The notes beneath the pieces were generated by a model that saw only the letters and a list, made by a program, of their open reading frames with translations, was not told where the DNA came from and did no database searches. A program made the translations under genes and the position numbers. Shown here piece by piece: positions 1-6,520 of a stretch of 14,482 nt of DNA. Within the stretch, counting starts at the first letter, position 1. The number at the start of each line of letters is the position of its first letter. This DNA comes from JBDKTH01 sp964558295 (GTDB lineage: Bacteria > Planctomycetota > Planctomycetia > Pirellulales > Thermoguttaceae), in contig CAZLDQ010000148.1 of assembly GCA_964558295.1 (NCBI GenBank), positions 1 through 14,482 of the forward strand, read 5' to 3'.

Positions 1-267
1 CTCCTATTAACGTTTCTCGCTCACCGCCACTGCGCGCAAAAGCTGACGTGCACCCTCTGTTCGGCGGCGGGGTAGGCCGAGGGGGCGAATACCCTCTTGC
101 CTGGATTGCGCCGATTACGCATTTTGTCGCAAAGTGCTGCTTCACGGTTTCCACGCAACAAACCGTGTCGGGAGGCGTTGCGTGGTGTTCCGCGGTTTTT
201 GGCGTTCGGAACGCTGCGGGGGCGTTCCCGACCGTGGCAAAACCTGTTGAATGGCTCACTCGGCCTC
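1..267. other. non-coding stretch rich in inverted repeats
   Basis: I see no convincing gene here. The open frames on both strands give low-complexity, Arg/Pro-rich translations without a recognisable domain. Several perfect inverted repeats cluster at 143-228. CACGGTTT (143-150) pairs with AAACCGTG (160-167). The loop between them, CCACGCAAC (151-159), is fully complementary to GTTGCGTGG (177-185). GTTCCG (187-192) pairs with CGGAAC (207-212). GGAACGC (208-214) pairs with GCGTTCC (222-228). This could be a structured RNA, the 3' region of a gene outside the window, or a repeat element. I recognise no known RNA family. Confidence 0.55.
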
Positions 268-296
268 TTGCAGGCGTCTGCTGGCACTGCTATCTT
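268..296 (+). promoter_or_regulatory. candidate sigma70-type promoter of csrA
   Basis: TTGCAG (268-273) and TATCTT (291-296) are separated by 17 bp. They match the -35 and -10 consensus at 3/6 and 4/6 positions. Transcription would start near 303 and leave a leader of about 105 nt before csrA. The match is modest, so this is a candidate only. Confidence 0.35.
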
Positions 297-300
297 AAAG

Positions 301-408
301 GGACGCTGAGAAGGAGCGGGCTCTGATTGTCTATCGTAAGCGATCCTGGAAGTACCGCCCTCAGTGGTCACCGCGGTGGGCGAAGCCTCCTGAGACAGGA
401 CGTGACCC
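301..408 (+). promoter_or_regulatory. csrA leader with GGA motifs, possible autoregulation
   Basis: Four GGA triplets lie in the leader at 301-303, 313-315, 348-350 and 398-400. The last is part of the AGGA Shine-Dalgarno sequence (397-400), 8 nt before the ATG, inside ACAGGACGT, which resembles the CsrA target core (ACA.GGA.GU). A 10-bp palindrome, CACCGCGGTG, sits at 369-378. CsrA proteins commonly repress their own mRNA by covering a GGA at the ribosome binding site. Applying that here is inference. Confidence 0.4.
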
Positions 409-612
409 ATGCTTGTGTTGTCGCGAAAACTTGGCGAGCGAATCCTGATTGGCGATCAGATCGCCATCACCGTGGTCCGTGTGTCTCAAGGAACGGTTCG
501 GATTGGGGTCGAAGCGCCCGAGGAGCTGACGATCGTGCGCGAAGAGATCCGCGACGAGCCCAAGCCGGTTGCTTCTGCGTCGCGGCGCAAGCGGGCGCCG
601 ACGCCGCGCTAG
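409..612 (+). CDS. csrA: carbon storage regulator CsrA (RsmA)
   Basis: This encodes a 67-residue RNA-binding translational regulator of the CsrA family, which works as a small dimer that binds GGA motifs in mRNA leaders. The family signature is clear: MLVLSRK at the N-terminus, GERILIGD (9-16), VRIGVEAP (30-37) and VREEI (43-47). The RNA-contacting residues L4, R6 and R44 of the family are all present. After about residue 48 the tail is basic and Pro/Ala-rich, a variable region in this family. The ATG start is supported by AGGA 8 nt upstream. No fliW or flagellar gene is nearby; the gene stands alone and converges on ftsQ with a 26-bp gap. The targets cannot be told from this sequence. Confidence 0.93.
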   Translation: MLVLSRKLGERILIGDQIAITVVRVSQGTVRIGVEAPEELTIVREEIRDEPKPVASASRRKRAPTPR

Positions 613-638
613 CGTGGCATTCTCACCAACCCGCTGGG

Positions 639-1628
639 TTACTGCGGTACTTGCATTGAGCGCATGCTGCGCACGTCGAGCCGTTGTGGTCCGTGGGGGC
701 CTTCGAGTGTCCCAAAGGCGGCCTTGTAGTCTTTGAGTCTTGCGAGCTTAACGGCGGCGGGGACCTCGTCGGGCATGGTGGTTCCTGGGGGGCGGCCCCA
801 GATGATTTGGGTGCCGCTGCGGGTATAGAGTTCATAGAGATACTCTTCCACCGATCCGCCTTCGGCAAGCTGATAGGGGAAGATCCGTTCCAATCCGAAG
901 TCCTTCCATACGTCTGCCAGGACGGCCGCAATCTCGGCCCCGCCGATGACTCGCGGATCGCCCCAGCGAATCCCTTCGGGGCCCACGGGAACGGTGCCGA
1001 TTCCGACCAGAAGCGGATAGCGAGCGATATCGGTCACGGAAAAATCGCGGCTTGGCAACAGCACGCCCGCGGCGTCGACAGGAAGCATTCCGCAGGGGGC
1101 TTGGACAATGCAGACCGGGCGGCGGTAGACGAGATCCACCTTCACCCGGGCGGGGTGAAACTTCTGCACGCGGCGGACTTCGGCCACCCAGGGATGTAGG
1201 GCAAACGCCTTGGCGATCCGTTCGGTGACCTTGGGATCGAGGATCGATAGCGTGCCGTCAAGACTGGCGTCTCGAAACCCGTCGGCGCGGAGATCGCTTC
1301 GGATCCAGGAGGGAAGCGGCGTGATTTCGATTCCCTCTTCCGTCAGGCAATAGTCGGCCGAGGTGAGCACCTCGTCGCCGACTCGTTGCCACACTACGTA
1401 CCAGAAGCCGGCAAACAGGGCGAGGATCAGCAGTCCGAGCGCTACCGGGCGCGTCTCGCCCAGGAACAACCGGACCAGCAGCCGGGGTGCGGCCGTCAAG
1501 GGCGAGGAGGAGGCTTCCTGGCTTTTCTTCGCACACATGGAGGAAATGCTAAGTGAGGAAGGAGAAGTGATGCACGGCGAACCGGCGTGCGTGAAACCAT
1601 GCGTGTCCGTTTTGCACTCACGGTCCAC
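639..1628 (-). CDS. ftsQ: cell division protein FtsQ/DivIB-like
   Basis: This is a predicted bitopic inner-membrane protein (329 aa from a GTG start). It has a cytoplasmic N-tail, one transmembrane helix at about residues 61-80 (PVALGLLILALFAGFWYVVW), then a POTRA-like region at about 95-172 with HPWVAEVRRV (145-154) and YRRPV (168-172), followed by a beta-rich extracytoplasmic part. FtsQ links early and late division proteins and holds FtsB/FtsL. Sequence divergence is high, so the call rests on this topology plus its place directly after murB. The start is uncertain. GTG at 1628 lies 13 bp after the murB stop without a clear Shine-Dalgarno; an in-frame ATG at 1538 would give 299 aa and keep the whole membrane segment. 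No ftsA or ftsZ follows, unlike the classical cluster. Confidence 0.72.
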   Translation of the reverse strand: MDRECKTDTHGFTHAGSPCITSPSSLSISSMCAKKSQEASSSPLTAAPRLLVRLFLGETRPVALGLLILALFAGFWYVVWQRVGDEVLTSADYCLTEEGIEITPLPSWIRSDLRADGFRDASLDGTLSILDPKVTERIAKAFALHPWVAEVRRVQKFHPARVKVDLVYRRPVCIVQAPCGMLPVDAAGVLLPSRDFSVTDIARYPLLVGIGTVPVGPEGIRWGDPRVIGGAEIAAVLADVWKDFGLERIFPYQLAEGGSVEEYLYELYTRSGTQIIWGRPPGTTMPDEVPAAVKLARLKDYKAAFGTLEGPHGPQRLDVRSMRSMQVPQ

Positions 1629-1641
1629 CGCCAGTTTTCGT

Positions 1642-2517
1642 TCACCAGATTTCCAGTTCGAGTTCGAGCTCGACGCCCAGGCGTTGAAGCACCTGGCTGC
1701 GAATCATGTCGATCAGGCGGAGCACATCGCTGGCGGTGCATTCGGGTTCGGCGATGATGAAATTGGCGTGGCGTTCGCTGACCACAGCGCCGCCGATGCG
1801 GGTACCTTTCAGCCCGGCCCGTTCGATCAACTCGCCGGCCGTCATGCCGCGGGGATTTTTGAAGACGCAACCGGCGCACTGATGGCCCATCGGCTGGCTC
1901 GCTTTACGGATGATCCACTGTTTCTGGAGGCGTCGGGCCAGTTCGCGCGGGTCGTCCCGTTCGAGGTAGAGCTTGGCTTCGAGGATCACCAGTTCATCGA
2001 GGTTGCTCTGACGATAGCCGAAATCCAGTTCTTCCCGTTCCCGATCGTAGACCTCGCCGTTGGCGGAGACCACCGTGGCGCGAACGGTCCATTGGCCGAT
2101 GTCGCCGCCGTGGGCTCCGGCATTGCCGTGGAGGGCTCCGCCGAGTGTGCCGGGAATGGCCACCAGGACTTCGAGGCCGGCCAGCCCTTCGTGGACCGCC
2201 GTGGTGACCACGTGGCCGAGCCGGGCCCCGCCGCCGGCGGTGATCGTCTGGTCGTCGACGTCGATATTGGCAAACGCCGGCGCGGAAAGGCGCAAGACGA
2301 GGCCGGGCACGCCTTCGTCGCGCACGAGGAGATTCGACCCGCTGCCGAGGACGCGGAGCGGAATATCTTCCTCCCGGCAACGTCGGACCAGGGCGACAAG
2401 TTCCTCGGGATTGCGTGGCTCGGCAAAGAACTCGGCAGCCCCGCCCAGTTGAAACCAGGTGTGCATGGCCAGCGGCTCTTGACGCCGCACAATCTTCTCA
2501 AATCCGCTTAACGACAC
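1642..2517 (-). CDS. murB: UDP-N-acetylenolpyruvoylglucosamine reductase MurB
   Basis: MurB is an FAD-dependent cytoplasmic reductase that converts UDP-GlcNAc-enolpyruvate to UDP-MurNAc with NADPH. The 291-aa product has the FAD-binding motif LGSGSNLLVRD (57-67), IPGTLGGALHGNAGAHG (121-137), FGYRQS (166-171) and the C-terminal block GCVFKNPRGMTAGELIERAG (216-235), followed by VSERHANFII (246-255). The layout and length fit the shorter type II MurB. The proton-donor position, usually Ser in GSVFKNP, is Cys217 here. The start is GTG, supported by GGAAAGG (2526-2532 on the minus strand) 8 nt upstream. The gene lies 32 bp after murC and 13 bp before ftsQ, so it is very likely cotranscribed with them. 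Confidence 0.96.
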   Translation of the reverse strand: MSLSGFEKIVRRQEPLAMHTWFQLGGAAEFFAEPRNPEELVALVRRCREEDIPLRVLGSGSNLLVRDEGVPGLVLRLSAPAFANIDVDDQTITAGGGARLGHVVTTAVHEGLAGLEVLVAIPGTLGGALHGNAGAHGGDIGQWTVRATVVSANGEVYDREREELDFGYRQSNLDELVILEAKLYLERDDPRELARRLQKQWIIRKASQPMGHQCAGCVFKNPRGMTAGELIERAGLKGTRIGGAVVSERHANFIIAEPECTASDVLRLIDMIRSQVLQRLGVELELELEIW

Positions 2518-2549
2518 GATCTGAACCTTTCCAAGGCTGAAAACCTGTC

Positions 2550-4082
2550 TTAGGATTCGTTGGGACCTGTCCCGACCCGGAGAGGGTTCCAGGGTGGAGG
2601 CAGGTTCTGATGAATTTGGTCAATATTGCCCGCCCCCATCGTGATCAGGACATCCCCCGCGCGAAGCTGGTACTCCAGATAACGGGTGATTTGCTCGACC
2701 GTCTCGATCGGTTCCACTTCGGCGCCCAGGCGCCGGGCTTGCTGCGCCAAGTCGGCCGCGGTGACTTCCCCGGGCCGGCGGGTTGGCTCCCGGGCTCGGA
2801 AGATCTCGGCAATCACTAGTTTCTCCGCATTTTGCAGGCTCGCGGCCAGCTCGTCCAGCAGGGCTGCTGTGCGCGAGGCCTGATGGGGTTGAAACACACA
2901 CCACAGGCGACGGCCCGGATACATTTCTCGCACCGCGGCCAAGGTGGCGGCAATTTCGGTTGGGTGGTGGGCATAGTCATCCAGCAAGGATACGCCGCGC
3001 CACTCTCCTCGTAGTTCCAACCGGCGATGCACCCCGCGGAAACTGCCCAATCCCGTAGCGATTGCTTCAGGGGTCAAGTCGTGGGCCGAGGCCAGGGCTG
3101 CGGCGGCCAGGGCGTTGAGCACATTATGCCGTCCCGGGACTTGTAAGCATACCCGACAGAACGCTTGTCGGTGGCGGCGAATCTCGAAATGGTATCTTCC
3201 GTGCTGCGGGGCCAACTCGCGGACCGACCAAGTGGCCTCCGGGACCCAGCCGAACGTTTCCACCTGACATCGCAGACCATCGGTAACCTGACGCGTTGTT
3301 CGACACTCATGCCGGGCAACCAGAAGGCCATTGTCGGGAAGGAGAGCGGCAAATCGGGTGAAGGCGTCGAGCAGGTGTTCTTGCGTTGGATAGCAGTCAA
3401 AATGATCGGGTTCAATTCCGAGAATCGCCGCTTTTCGTGGGCCCAGATGCAGGAAGTTGGCCCGATACTCGCAGGCCTCGACGAGCATCAGGGAGGAATG
3501 TCCCGACCGGCCGCCGGTCTGGCGGCCTAAAGGCACGGCGCCGCAGACGACCGTTGGATCGAGTCCGGCCGCGATGAGCAGATGGGCGAGCATTGCCGTG
3601 GTCGTCGATTTGCCGTGGGTGCCGGCGATTGCCACCCCCTGACGGCTGGCCATGATTCGCCCAAGGGCCTGAAAGTAGCTGAGCACCGGAATGCCCAAGC
3701 GCCGCGCTTCGGCCAATTCTGGATTTTCAGGGGGGATCGCATCGCTGGCGATGACCAGATCCGCGTCCGCGGGGAGCTGATTCACCGCATGGGCTCGATG
3801 GATACGAACCCCACGAGCCACCAGATGCTCGATCGCCTCGCCGGCAAGATCCGATCCGCTCAGTTGCCATCCCCACCCGAGGAGCACTTCGGCCAGCGAA
3901 CGCAGACCGGCTCCTGCGATGCCAACGAGATGAGCCCGGCCGGTCGCTGGGAAGGCGTCATCTGCTGCGCAAAGTTGCCGGGCAGCCCGTGGGCAAGTGC
4001 CTTTCGGGGGGAGAAAGAGGGGAGTGGTCTCCTTCTTTCCACCCGTTGGGGGCAAAACCGTCAGTGTCTCGGGTTGCTGCAC
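2550..4082 (-). CDS. murC: UDP-N-acetylmuramate--L-alanine ligase MurC
   Basis: MurC is the cytoplasmic ATP-dependent ligase that adds L-Ala to UDP-MurNAc. In the 510-aa product the Rossmann start HLVGIAGAGL is at 51-60, the P-loop GTHGKSTT at 154-161, the central-domain motif EACEYRANF at 202-210 followed by IEPDHFDCY, and the C-terminal domain motif DDYAHHPTEIAATL at 368-381. About 48 residues precede the usual MurC N-terminus; this Pro/Lys-rich extension looks disordered. The start is GTG, with GGAGGA (4093-4098) 10 nt upstream. EACEY replaces the more usual EADES, a variation also seen towards the Mpl branch, but FQPHQASRT (398-406) and the C-terminus are MurC-like. The gene is followed closely by murB and preceded by its own predicted promoter. 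Confidence 0.94.
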   Translation of the reverse strand: MQQPETLTVLPPTGGKKETTPLFLPPKGTCPRAARQLCAADDAFPATGRAHLVGIAGAGLRSLAEVLLGWGWQLSGSDLAGEAIEHLVARGVRIHRAHAVNQLPADADLVIASDAIPPENPELAEARRLGIPVLSYFQALGRIMASRQGVAIAGTHGKSTTTAMLAHLLIAAGLDPTVVCGAVPLGRQTGGRSGHSSLMLVEACEYRANFLHLGPRKAAILGIEPDHFDCYPTQEHLLDAFTRFAALLPDNGLLVARHECRTTRQVTDGLRCQVETFGWVPEATWSVRELAPQHGRYHFEIRRHRQAFCRVCLQVPGRHNVLNALAAAALASAHDLTPEAIATGLGSFRGVHRRLELRGEWRGVSLLDDYAHHPTEIAATLAAVREMYPGRRLWCVFQPHQASRTAALLDELAASLQNAEKLVIAEIFRAREPTRRPGEVTAADLAQQARRLGAEVEPIETVEQITRYLEYQLRAGDVLITMGAGNIDQIHQNLPPPWNPLRVGTGPNES

Positions 4083-4090
4083 AGCCGCAT
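4061..4090 (-). other. 9-codon out-of-frame ORF overlapping the murC start
   Basis: An ATG at 4090 opens a 9-codon reading frame (MRLCSNPRH) that ends at TGA 4061-4063 and covers the murC GTG start in another frame. The GGAGGA shared by both starts lies only 2 nt from this ATG, too close for efficient use, but 10 nt from the murC GTG. It is recorded because it bears on start choice. Translation of the ORF is unlikely. Confidence 0.2.
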
Positions 4091-4126
4091 GTTCCTCCAG
4101 GAATGACGTCAGTTCGTCGCCCGGCG

Positions 4127-4156
4127 ATAATACGTGCCCTGTGGCCTAGGTGTCAA
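4127..4156 (-). promoter_or_regulatory. strong predicted promoter for murC-murB-ftsQ
   Basis: On the minus strand a perfect -35 TTGACA (4151-4156) and a -10 TATTAT (4127-4132, 5/6) are separated by 18 bp, in the 135-bp gap between murG and murC. Transcription would start near 4120 and give a leader of about 37 nt with the GGAGGA ribosome site. A TGACGTCA palindrome (4104-4111) lies just inside the leader. This is one of the two best promoter matches noticed in the window. Confidence 0.6.
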
Positions 4157-4217
4157 TCGCCATTGGAGATAGAGCGGCCATTCTGGTGAGGAACCACCCT
4201 CCCAGCGGAGAGGAACA

Positions 4218-5366
4218 CTATACGGCCGTGGCGACTTGTTCTCGTATCGAAGGAGCGACGAATTGCTCGGAAGCATGCACCCCGGCCAACGGAAGAATCA
4301 ACTTGGCGATGTCTCTGGCCGCATGGGGCTTGGCCAGCCGTTGCATGGCCTGGGACATCGCTTCGCGGCAGGAGGAATCGTCGAGCAGCTTGGGGAGAAG
4401 GTAGACCAAGCGGTTTTCGAGCTGGCCGGGGGCATCGCGATCGTCGAGCACGACGCTCCCCCGGGCCATGGCAAACAAGTCGGCATTGAGCCGCTGATGG
4501 TTGTTGGCGGCATAGGGGTAGGGGACGAGAATCGCCGGTATGCCGGCCGCGGCCAGTTCAGCCAGTGTCGCGCCGCCGGCCCGACAAATGGCCAATCCGG
4601 TGGCGGCAAGAACGCGGGGCATGTTGTTCAGAAAGGGAACAACCGTCGCCGTGAGGCCGAGGGAGCGATAGAGGGCTTGCGTGGCGGCGGCGTCAACCGG
4701 GCCGGTTTGATGAACAATCTGCCAGCCAGCCAGACTGGCCCCAATTCGGGCGAGGGCTTGAGGCACATGCTCGTTGAGCGTTCGGGCTCCGCTGCTGCCG
4801 CCGAGAATCAAGAGTTGACGCGCTCCGGTCGACGCCGGTTGAAAACCGTTGCGGATCGGGGTCCCGGTACACCGGACACGGCAGTGGGCCGGCAGGTGCT
4901 TCTGGGTGATGGGAAAGGACGTGCAGACCAGGGCGGCCCGGGGGGCCAGCCAGCGGTTGACACGGCCGGGAATCACGTTTTGTTCCAATAGCACCAACGG
5001 GATACCACAACTAATCGCGGCGCGAGCCATCGGTCCACTCGTGTAACCACCCAACCCGACGACGGCCGCTACTGGATGCTCGGCCAAGAACCGCCGGGCC
5101 GTATGGTAGCCGATGACGTTATCCACAACAAAACGGCCGAGGTCGCGGAACCGTCGTGGCCAGGGGCGACAGGGCAGGGGGAGATATTCCAGTCCGGCCG
5201 CGGCGACCTGTTCTCTTTCCAGTGGCTTGCCACTGCCGGCAAACGTGATGGGGATTTGCGGCATGGCATTGCGCATCTGCTCGGCCACGGCCAGTCCGGG
5301 GAACAAATGGCGTCCGGGTCCTCCGCCGGTGAAGACGATCTGTGGCATGCGGCTGGCTGCGGTCAT
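4218..5366 (-). CDS. murG: lipid II synthase MurG (GlcNAc transferase)
   Basis: MurG is a GT28-type, membrane-associated glycosyltransferase that adds GlcNAc from UDP-GlcNAc to lipid I, making lipid II on the cytoplasmic face. The 382-aa product carries GLGGYTSGP in the N-terminal domain, LLEQNVIPGRVNR (the HEQN equivalent), LLILGGSSGARTLNE at the start of the C-domain, and CRAGGATLAELAAAGIPAIL followed by a HQRLNA segment (UDP-GlcNAc site). The glycine-rich first loop reads GGGPGRHLFPG (14-24), where the family usually has GGGTGGHxxPG, so two positions next to the conserved His20 differ. The ATG overlaps the mraY TGA by 4 bp, which implies translational coupling. An alternative ATG lies at residue 7. 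A 135-bp gap with a promoter follows before murC. Confidence 0.95.
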   Translation of the reverse strand: MTAASRMPQIVFTGGGPGRHLFPGLAVAEQMRNAMPQIPITFAGSGKPLEREQVAAAGLEYLPLPCRPWPRRFRDLGRFVVDNVIGYHTARRFLAEHPVAAVVGLGGYTSGPMARAAISCGIPLVLLEQNVIPGRVNRWLAPRAALVCTSFPITQKHLPAHCRVRCTGTPIRNGFQPASTGARQLLILGGSSGARTLNEHVPQALARIGASLAGWQIVHQTGPVDAAATQALYRSLGLTATVVPFLNNMPRVLAATGLAICRAGGATLAELAAAGIPAILVPYPYAANNHQRLNADLFAMARGSVVLDDRDAPGQLENRLVYLLPKLLDDSSCREAMSQAMQRLAKPHAARDIAKLILPLAGVHASEQFVAPSIREQVATAV

Positions 5367-6520
5367 CGGCTCACGATGTGGTGGGAAGAGGCGGCTTGGG
5401 TGACCGCAGTATCCGGATGGGGGGGATGCTCGGCCGCGACGCGGTCATTGATCCCGAACTTGAGGAGGGCCAAACCGACCAATGCGCACAGGGCCGAGGC
5501 GATCCAGAATCGCATGACGATTCGGGGTTCCGGCCAGCCTTTGAACTGGAAGTGGTGGTGCAGCGGGGCACAGAGAAAGATCCGCCGTCGGCGCCACTTG
5601 TAGTAAGCCACTTGAAGGATCACACTTACGGCTTCGGCTACGAACACGCCGCCGATGAGGACTAGGAGCAATTCCTGACGCGTGGCCATGGCGATCAGGC
5701 CGAGCAGGCCGCCCAGAGGGAGCGAGCCGGTGTCGCCCATGAACACTTGGGCCGGATGGCAGTTGAACCAGAGGAAGCCCAGGATGCCGCCGACCATCGC
5801 GCCGGCTAGGACCGTCAGTTCGCCTGCGCCGGGAATCCGGGGCAATTGGAGGTAGCTGGCCAATTCGGCATGACCGCTGCCATAGGCCAAAAGGGCCATG
5901 GCGGCGGTGGCAAACACAAGGCAACCGCCGGCCAGTCCATCGAGCCCATCGGTCAGATTCACGGCGTTCGACGCGCCGACCATGACGAGCATGGCCCAGG
6001 GGATGAACCAGAGGCCCAGGTCAACGGAGAGGTTCGTCAGGGGAACATGGAATTGCAGTCCGCCGGTTACGCCGGCCAATTGCCTATAGAGGATCCATGA
6101 AGCGGCAAGTGTTACGGCCACTTGCCCGAGCAGTTTGCTTCGGGCGCTGATCCCGTTCTTGTGTGCGAAGAGTTTGACCAGGTCGTCAATTGCCCCGACG
6201 ATCCCCAGGCCGGTGGCAACCACCAGGGCAGCCAACAGATAACGATTGCTCAGGTCGCCGAACGCCAGCACTCCGGCGACGACTCCGGCCACGAGAAACA
6301 GGCCGCCCATGGTGGGCGTGGACTGCTTGGCCGTTTGAAGCTGGCAGAGCGTCTCGGAATCTCCCTTGATCGGCTCGCGGAACCGCCTGGCCAACCAAGC
6401 GATCAGCCACGGTCCGAGGGCTAGCGCCAGCACGAAGCTTCCCAACGCAGCCAGCGAGCTGCGAAGCGTGATTTTTTCGAGAGCCGGCAGGTTGGTGAGA
6501 TAGTGAAGCCAGAGGAGCAT
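5363..6520 (-). CDS. mraY: phospho-MurNAc-pentapeptide transferase MraY
   Basis: MraY is a polytopic inner-membrane enzyme that transfers phospho-MurNAc-pentapeptide to undecaprenyl phosphate, forming lipid I. From the chosen ATG the protein has 385 aa and about ten hydrophobic segments. Signature motifs are STPTMGG (67-73), IDDLVK with the Asp pair 112-113, NAVNLTDGLDGLAGG (185-199), FMGDTGSLPLGG (260-271) and PLHHHFQFKGW (319-329). An open frame runs 67 codons further upstream to GTG 6721, but MLLWLHYLTN at this ATG is where the family normally begins, and the extra part covers hairpins and a period-7 repeat. No clear Shine-Dalgarno is visible, so the start is inferred. The stop overlaps the murG ATG, with murD and ftsW absent from between them. 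Confidence 0.95.
   Translation of the reverse strand: MLLWLHYLTNLPALEKITLRSSLAALGSFVLALALGPWLIAWLARRFREPIKGDSETLCQLQTAKQSTPTMGGLFLVAGVVAGVLAFGDLSNRYLLAALVVATGLGIVGAIDDLVKLFAHKNGISARSKLLGQVAVTLAASWILYRQLAGVTGGLQFHVPLTNLSVDLGLWFIPWAMLVMVGASNAVNLTDGLDGLAGGCLVFATAAMALLAYGSGHAELASYLQLPRIPGAGELTVLAGAMVGGILGFLWFNCHPAQVFMGDTGSLPLGGLLGLIAMATRQELLLVLIGGVFVAEAVSVILQVAYYKWRRRRIFLCAPLHHHFQFKGWPEPRIVMRFWIASALCALVGLALLKFGINDRVAAEHPPHPDTAVTQAASSHHIVSR

Noticed and set aside
281..297. TGGCAC-like sigma54 promoter upstream of csrA
   Set aside because: TGGCAC is present but the GC of the -12 element is missing at the required spacing.
21..410. 129-aa minus-strand ORF (and overlapping plus-strand ORFs) ahead of csrA
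   Set aside because: The translation is Arg/Pro-rich with no domain or ribosome site, and the region is full of inverted repeats. It is better treated as non-coding.
628..640. AACCC-GCT-GGGTT hairpin as terminator between csrA and ftsQ
   Set aside because: It has only a 5-bp stem, no T-run on either strand, and overlaps the ftsQ stop codon.
1363..2511. Long plus-strand ORF (382 aa) opposite murB and ftsQ
   Set aside because: It is a shadow of murB, which has clear MurB motifs. The antisense frame stays open because of GC-rich codon use.
2550..4082. Mpl (murein peptide ligase) instead of MurC
   Set aside because: EACEY recalls Mpl, but the FQPH.SRT segment, the C-terminus and the position between murG and murB fit MurC.
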